Assembly: GCA_029939015.1 (NCBI GenBank) | Contig: JAOZTV010000081.1 | Span: forward strand, 1 to 10,950 | From: Candidatus Aminicenantota bacterium | Lineage (GTDB): Bacteria; Acidobacteriota; Aminicenantia; UBA2199 | Direction of reading: 5' to 3' | Length of the DNA: 10,950 nucleotides | Shown here: piece by piece, positions 7,158-10,950 of the stretch | Layout: each line of letters starts with the position of its first letter | Position numbering within the stretch: position 1 is the first letter of the stretch | Made by a program: the position numbers and the translations under genes | The notes under the pieces: model-generated | What the model saw: only the letters and a program-made list of their open reading frames with translations | Databases searched by the model: none | Told to the model about the DNA's origin: nothing

Positions 7158-7809
7158 TTCATGCAGGGATATTTCTTTTAATAATCCTCTTGACCCTAAT
7201 GCATCAAAAGAATCTGCAAAATTAATAAAAATAATAGACACTACAGTTTCTGGCATAGGGGATATTGACTATAAGGATGGGAAAATTTGGAAAACAACCT
7301 TGTCGGGCACATATATGATTGATGTTGAGTCCGGGACAATAATCAGATCAATTTCAGGGAAATCTGGCAATGGTATTGCTTTATTCGAAGGAAGATTATA
7401 TATATGTAATGGTGATAATAATATACAGGTATATGATTCCTTGTCAGGTGAGCTAGTAAAACAGATACTTACATCAGATATTTATCCTCAATATTGTTGT
7501 TTCTTAGAAGATAAACTAATTGTTTTTGATAATAGATCAAAGTCTATTTTTAGTTTGGATATAGAAACAGGAGATTCAATCAGGCTTTTTGAAGTATCAG
7601 GAATAGATTTAAGTGGTTTATGTACTTATAATGGAGGATTATTAGTAGCCAATGATCAGACGGATTCAATTTATTCTTTTTCAATGGGCGGGGAAATACT
7701 AAATGTATTTAGGTCGCCTGCAACAGATATTGCTGGTATAACAAGCGATGATAACATTATCTATATATCAAATATAAATGGACAGATATACAAAGTTTCT
7801 CTACCTTAA
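7108..7809 (+). CDS. Lipoprotein with beta-propeller-like repeats
   Basis: Residues 1-18 form a lipoprotein signal peptide ending FNS before Cys19; -3 Phe and -2 Asn are not textbook lipobox residues, but the rest of the signal is good. NNPLDPN at 25-31 follows closely, a tract I know from many lipoproteins of FCB-like bacteria. From about residue 50 there are five similar units of roughly 35-40 residues (starting near 50, 88, 126, 167 and 207). Each runs: small/Gly-rich strand, charged turn plus IY/LI strand, D-x-x-(S/T)-G-E/D turn, hydrophobic strand, as in quinoprotein- or YVTN-type propellers. Five units is low for a closed propeller; it may be small or pair with another protein. Ligand unknown. 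The GTG start has a ribosome binding site and overlaps the preceding gene by 50 bases, and translation from it supplies the whole signal peptide. Confidence 0.8.
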   Translation: MKLKIIVLILVYIAIFNSCRDISFNNPLDPNASKESAKLIKIIDTTVSGIGDIDYKDGKIWKTTLSGTYMIDVESGTIIRSISGKSGNGIALFEGRLYICNGDNNIQVYDSLSGELVKQILTSDIYPQYCCFLEDKLIVFDNRSKSIFSLDIETGDSIRLFEVSGIDLSGLCTYNGGLLVANDQTDSIYSFSMGGEILNVFRSPATDIAGITSDDNIIYISNINGQIYKVSLP

Positions 7810-7816
7810 TAAATTT

Positions 7817-7821
7817 GGAGG
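7817..7821 (+). promoter_or_regulatory. Ribosome binding site of the Bro-N gene
   Basis: GGAGG lies 6 bases before the ATG at 7828, in an 18-base gap after the lipoprotein stop. Confidence 0.65.
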
Positions 7822-7827
7822 TTAATT

Positions 7828-8661
7828 ATGAGTAAACAAGACAAAATACAATTATATGAAGACAGCAAAATAAGAACTTATTGGGATAGTGATGATGAAA
7901 AATGGTATATATCAATTGTAGATGTTATTGCTACTTTAACAGATAGCAAAAACCCTCAAGCTTATTGGCGAAAATTGAAACAAAGATTAAAAGCAGAAGG
8001 AAATGAAACCGTGACGAATTGTCACGGTTTGAAAATGCTTGCTGCTGATGGAAAAATGCGTAAAACTGATGTTGTTGATACTGAACAACTTTTCAGGCTT
8101 ATTCAGTCAATACCTTCGCCTAAAGCTGAACCATTTAAACTATGGCTTGCACAGATTGCATCCGAACGCTTAGACGAAATGCAAGACCCTGAAATTTCTA
8201 TCGATAGAGCATTGAAACAATATTTGGAATTGGGTTATTCGGAAAATTGGATTAATCAACGGTTGAAAAGTATTGAAATACGCAAAGAATTAACTGATGA
8301 ATGGAAAAAACGAGGATTAAAAGAGGGAATACAATTTGCCACTTTAACAAATATTATTACCAAAGCATGGTCTGATAAAACGACAAAAGAATATAAAATC
8401 TTAAAAGGTTTGAAGAAAGAAAATCTGAGAGACAATATGACCAATACAGAACTAATCCTTAATATGCTTGCCGAAGCCTCAACTAAAGATATTTCGGAAG
8501 TCACAAATCCGAAAAGCTTTGAAGAAAGCAAAACCATAGCCAAGCAAGGTGGTAATGTTGCCAAAGTTGCTCGCAAAGAACTTGAAGCAAAAACAGGTAA
8601 AAAAGTCGTAAGTTCGTCAAATGCTAAAAATGCTTTGGGAAAAAAGAAAAAATGCATTTAG
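7828..8661 (+). CDS. Bro-N (antirepressor-type) domain protein, probably acquired
   Basis: This 277-residue protein belongs to the widespread family annotated as Bro-N domain or phage antirepressor-like. The N-terminal Bro-N domain (about residues 10-115) has the typical IRTYWDSDDEKWYISIVDV at 16-34, VTNCHGLKM at 62-70, DGKMRKTDVVDTEQLFRLIQ at 74-93 and SIPSPKAEPFKLWLAQIASE at 94-113. A helical C-terminal region follows with WINQRLKSIEIRKELTDEW at about 140-158 and LRDNMTNTELILNMLAEAST at about 199-218, ending in a Lys-rich tail. Bro-N domains bind DNA in viruses; the role of this chromosomal family is not established. It is visibly richer in G/C than its neighbours and uses CGN for 7 of 12 arginines against 0 of 23 in guaA, suggesting transfer. 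No integrase, repressor or other phage gene is present. It has its own strong ribosome binding site and separates two envelope genes. Confidence 0.9.
   Translation: MSKQDKIQLYEDSKIRTYWDSDDEKWYISIVDVIATLTDSKNPQAYWRKLKQRLKAEGNETVTNCHGLKMLAADGKMRKTDVVDTEQLFRLIQSIPSPKAEPFKLWLAQIASERLDEMQDPEISIDRALKQYLELGYSENWINQRLKSIEIRKELTDEWKKRGLKEGIQFATLTNIITKAWSDKTTKEYKILKGLKKENLRDNMTNTELILNMLAEASTKDISEVTNPKSFEESKTIAKQGGNVAKVARKELEAKTGKKVVSSSNAKNALGKKKKCI
8006..8030. repeat. Perfect 10-bp inverted repeat inside the Bro-N coding sequence
   Basis: AAACCGTGAC (8006-8015) and GTCACGGTTT (8021-8030) are exact reverse complements around the spacer GAATT. On mRNA this is a stable hairpin by the standards of this AT-rich sequence; on DNA it is an operator-like dyad. 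It encodes the conserved Bro-N stretch ETVTNCHGL, so part of the symmetry may be incidental to protein conservation. Confidence 0.85.
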
Positions 8662-8690
8662 AGCTCCTCACGCTTATTAAGCAATAAATC

Positions 8691-10502
8691 ATGCTAAAGT
8701 TTGTTTGGGTTAAGTTAACTTTTTTATTATTGATTTTTTTATTACCTCTTACTTTGAGTGCTGATAAATATTTTAACTTTTCTGGTGATTATTTTATTTA
8801 TAGTGATGATGATAATTATTTATATGGTAGTGGCAATATTAGTCTAAAATATGAAAATAAGTTAATTAAGGGGCAAACTTTATATTTTGATATAAAAAAA
8901 ATGGAGGGCGTGCTTCTCGGGAATATAGAAATTATAAAAGATAATAAAACTGAAAAATATGATAGTTTTTTCTTTAAAGGTCCGCCCTTAGAATATTATA
9001 CTGAATTATATAAAGATAAAATAACAAGTTCCTTTAAAGCAGGTAAAAAGAGCAAAGAATTGATAATAAAAAAAATAAAACTTGAAGATTTAAAGAAAGG
9101 AGCTCTTTATTATGAATTTAAAGAATTTCGTATAGGAAATAAGAGAAAAATTAAAGCCAAAAAGGTTATTCCCTATATTATGGGTTTCCCATCACTTCCT
9201 TTTAAAAAATTTACAATAAAAAGAGGGAATATTCCTGAGAAAACTATGATATATCCCGAATCATTAAATTATTCAGGGATTTATGGACTTACTATGTCTG
9301 TTTTATTAAGGGCAAGGGGGAGTTTCCTAAAGGGTGATAATACATTTAAGTTTTTTGAAAAAGGTCTTTTTAATCTTGGTGAACCGAAAAGAGGGGTTTT
9401 GTTTTCTGGTAAAAATGAATTATTAATTAATAAAAAAAAAACCCTTGACCTTTCATTGCTTGCAAATTCAGACGATATGACATTTAATATGGTTTTTGAA
9501 CATAGAAAATCTCATAAATCTTATAAGTATTTTATTTCACAAACTATAAGTGGAAGAAAAGACAAGGAAGTATTTTATGATTTTAAAACAGGCTTTACTC
9601 TAAGTATGTTTAGACTTATTGTGCCAAGCATAAATTTTTCTCATAACCTTAAAAAGAGCTATTCTTATGGAATATCTACTCCTTTAAATTTATTTAAAAA
9701 ATTGTCCATTAATCTTGGATTAAATAGAAAAACATTTAAAGATACATTTATTTCAGATACGATGGATTTCTCTTCATCCATAGCATTTACAGGAAATTTT
9801 TATAATATCTCTTCAAGTTATAATATAAGTAAAAATTTTATTGAGGCAAGTCTTAAAAAGAATTTTTCATTTAATTTTAATTTTAATACTCTATCTTTTT
9901 TAAATAAGAATATAGGTTTTGACCTCTCTACATTCTATATGTTTTCAGAAATCCCAATAGGAGAACAAGTCACTGAGAAAATATCGCCCGGATTTACATT
10001 AAATGTCAGGTCAAGCGGTATTAGCTTGCCCCTTGGTTTTAGTGTTTTGCCAATACTTTCAATAAACCAGATTTGGGATAATCAAATTGAAAACTATACA
10101 GATTTTAATACTGCAATTTCATTACAAAAAGGTTTTGGAAATTTAAAAATGTCAGTTGACTATGGAATTATATCTCATTACGAGACAGATAGCTTTTGGG
10201 TAGAAGGTTATAATACTAAGAATTTGAAATTTAATATTAATCTTATTAAGGCAAGCAAATATGATATAGGGTTAAAATTCCTGACAGGAAATGACTTATT
10301 GCTTGAATCAGTACTTTTTACAGGCAAGGTATTTTTTCCTAAAAAAATCACTTTGTCTTCTTTTTTAATTTATTATTATAAAGAAAAAAGACTGCAAACA
10401 ATGGAAGTTTTTATTGAAAAGAACTTTAGAAATGTATTTAAAATACAAGGAGGTTACTCATTAGCATTAAAAAAATTTTTTATAAAAGTTTTAACACTAT
10501 AA
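8691..10502 (+). CDS. LptD/OstA-like outer-membrane beta-barrel protein
   Basis: Residues 1-24 are a signal peptide (hydrophobic 9-22, likely cleavage after LSA at 24). Residues about 27-82 form an OstA/LptA-like beta-jellyroll: YFIYSDDDNYLYGSGNISL followed by KGQTLYFDIKKMEGVLLGNI, the usual pattern in which a polymer-bridge domain alternates with G-x-G/N turns. KAKKVIPYIMGFPSLPF at 155-171 resembles the segment joining the OstA domain to the barrel in LptD. Residues about 190-603 alternate hydrophobic and polar residues with many aromatics, as expected of a barrel. LptD inserts LPS into the outer leaflet; that role here is inferred. At 603 residues it is shorter than the 750-800 of enterobacterial LptD and contains no cysteine, so the E. 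coli-type disulfides are impossible. The ATG has no Shine-Dalgarno, 29 bases after the Bro-N gene. A small lipoprotein overlaps its 3' end. Confidence 0.75.
   Translation: MLKFVWVKLTFLLLIFLLPLTLSADKYFNFSGDYFIYSDDDNYLYGSGNISLKYENKLIKGQTLYFDIKKMEGVLLGNIEIIKDNKTEKYDSFFFKGPPLEYYTELYKDKITSSFKAGKKSKELIIKKIKLEDLKKGALYYEFKEFRIGNKRKIKAKKVIPYIMGFPSLPFKKFTIKRGNIPEKTMIYPESLNYSGIYGLTMSVLLRARGSFLKGDNTFKFFEKGLFNLGEPKRGVLFSGKNELLINKKKTLDLSLLANSDDMTFNMVFEHRKSHKSYKYFISQTISGRKDKEVFYDFKTGFTLSMFRLIVPSINFSHNLKKSYSYGISTPLNLFKKLSINLGLNRKTFKDTFISDTMDFSSSIAFTGNFYNISSSYNISKNFIEASLKKNFSFNFNFNTLSFLNKNIGFDLSTFYMFSEIPIGEQVTEKISPGFTLNVRSSGISLPLGFSVLPILSINQIWDNQIENYTDFNTAISLQKGFGNLKMSVDYGIISHYETDSFWVEGYNTKNLKFNINLIKASKYDIGLKFLTGNDLLLESVLFTGKVFFPKKITLSSFLIYYYKEKRLQTMEVFIEKNFRNVFKIQGGYSLALKKFFIKVLTL
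10447..10454 (+). promoter_or_regulatory. Near-perfect Shine-Dalgarno for an AUU start
   Basis: AAGGAGGT is the strongest ribosome binding site in the window. Its GGAGG core (10449-10453) is 6 bases from the ATT at 10460, the same spacing seen for the Bro-N gene, and no ATG, GTG or TTG follows at a sensible distance in the lipoprotein frame. Confidence 0.65.
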
Positions 10503-10900
10503 TACTTATTGGAGTTTTGCTTTTTGTAAATTGTGGTGTTAAGGTAGATCAGCTTCCTTTTTTAAACGACCCATATATTTCTGAAATATTATTTTTAAAA
10601 AACATTAAAAATTCAAATGACAAGATTAAAAAAATATCTTTTAAGAACAATAAAATCACATCTCCGTTTTTTTTGTATTTAAAACTTAAAGAAGTTGAAA
10701 ATAAGAATAAACTTTTTGTAAAATTCTATAAGAAAAATAAATTAAAAACTGAATTATCCTTTGAATTCGGTGAAGATGGCAAATATTATGACTATATAAT
10801 ATTTACAGATAAGGTGGGATTGCTGAAATCTGGAAAATACAGGTATATTGTTTTTATAAATAATAAAAATATTTTTGAGGATAGTTTGATAATAGAATAG
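10460..10900 (+). CDS. Small lipoprotein with probable ATT start, possible LptE-like partner
   Basis: The first standard start codon in this frame, TTG at 10517, gives 127 residues but leaves only five residues before the lipobox cysteine, and a GGAG only 2 bases away. Reading upstream, the frame stays open and gives a full signal peptide: SIKK at 2-5, hydrophobic TIILIGVLLFV at about 13-23, and Cys25. The only well-placed ribosome binding site points to ATT at 10460, which I take as the start (146 residues). The lipobox (Phe-Val-Asn-Cys) is atypical but resembles the Phe-Asn-Ser-Cys of the other lipoprotein here. The mature part (about 122 residues) is Lys/Phe-rich and probably beta-sandwich, ending in a GKYRYIVFINNKNIFEDSLI strand pair. 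It overlaps the LptD-like gene by 43 bases. I do not recognise a family; an LptE-like role is inferred from position only. Confidence 0.7.
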   Translation: MSIKKIFYKSFNTIILIGVLLFVNCGVKVDQLPFLNDPYISEILFLKNIKNSNDKIKKISFKNNKITSPFFLYLKLKEVENKNKLFVKFYKKNKLKTELSFEFGEDGKYYDYIIFTDKVGLLKSGKYRYIVFINNKNIFEDSLIIE

Positions 10901-10904
10901 TACT

Positions 10905-10940
10905 GTTGGACGTAATTTTATACCAACGTTTGTTTTTGTA
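10905..10940 (+). terminator. Possible weak intrinsic terminator after the last lipoprotein
   Basis: GTTGG (10905-10909) and CCAAC (10923-10927) can form a 5-bp stem around a 13-base AT-rich loop, followed by a T-rich tract (GTTTGTTTTTG). It sits directly after the TAG at 10898-10900. The loop is long and the stem short, so this is tentative. Confidence 0.25.
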
Positions 10941-10950
10941 TTTATGGAAG

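Noticed and set aside
8256..8657. Minus-strand reading frame of 133 codons opposite the Bro-N gene
   Set aside because: Shadow of a strongly recognisable gene, with no ribosome binding site or known motif.
8672..8682. Small palindrome GCTTATTAAGC between the Bro-N and LptD-like genes
   Set aside because: Five base pairs around one base, no T-run, and too short to rise above chance in AT-rich sequence; no matching copy is seen on the other side of the Bro-N gene.
7810..8690. Phage or insertion-sequence remnant around the Bro-N gene
   Set aside because: No transposase, integrase, terminal inverted repeats or target-site duplication could be found in the flanks.
10517..10900. TTG at 10517 as the start of the last lipoprotein
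   Set aside because: It would leave five residues before the lipobox cysteine and the nearest GGAG is only 2 bases away, while the upstream in-frame sequence encodes a complete signal peptide behind a strong ribosome binding site.
10944..10950. ATG near the right edge as the start of another gene
   Set aside because: Only two codons are visible and there is no ribosome binding site ahead of it.

Overview
The window is AT-rich (about 30% GC by eye) bacterial chromosome from a Gram-negative, diderm organism. This rests on a probable LptD/OstA-type outer-membrane barrel and two lipoproteins. One lipoprotein carries an Asn-Pro-Leu-Asp-Pro tract just after its lipobox, a pattern I associate with lipoproteins of FCB-group and related low-GC lineages. 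The taxonomic placement is inference. No rRNA, tRNA, CRISPR array or insertion sequence was seen.

Left block (1-2794, plus strand): the 3' part of a highly charged, coiled-coil-rich protein of unknown function; a complete bifunctional NAD(P)HX repair enzyme (epimerase plus dehydratase); and the tRNA t6A ATPase TsaE, which overlaps it by 32 bases. These look like one transcription unit. The next gene, on the minus strand, is a stand-alone cyclic-nucleotide-binding-domain protein whose 3' end overlaps the tsaE 3' end by 26 bases.

A compact divergent promoter region (about 3285-3385) separates the minus-strand gene from a long plus-strand run. The two predicted promoters share the same 11-base extended -10 sequence, in opposite directions.

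Right block (3386-10900, plus strand, tightly packed): guaA (GMP synthase), a cytoplasmic cyclophilin, a long MinD/ParA-type ATPase, a small DUF5683-like membrane protein, a beta-propeller-like lipoprotein, a Bro-N-domain protein that looks horizontally acquired, an LptD/OstA-like outer-membrane protein, and a small lipoprotein overlapping its 3' end. From the ATPase onward, every gene except the Bro-N gene concerns the cell envelope or has an unknown role.

The observations most worth checking are: (i) the last lipoprotein apparently starts at a rare AUU codon with a near-perfect Shine-Dalgarno at the spacing used elsewhere in the window, which restores a full signal peptide; (ii) a perfect 10-bp inverted repeat lies inside the Bro-N coding sequence; (iii) the Bro-N gene has different arginine codon use from guaA; (iv) an LptD-like barrel without cysteines is paired with a small overlapping lipoprotein that could be its LptE-like partner.
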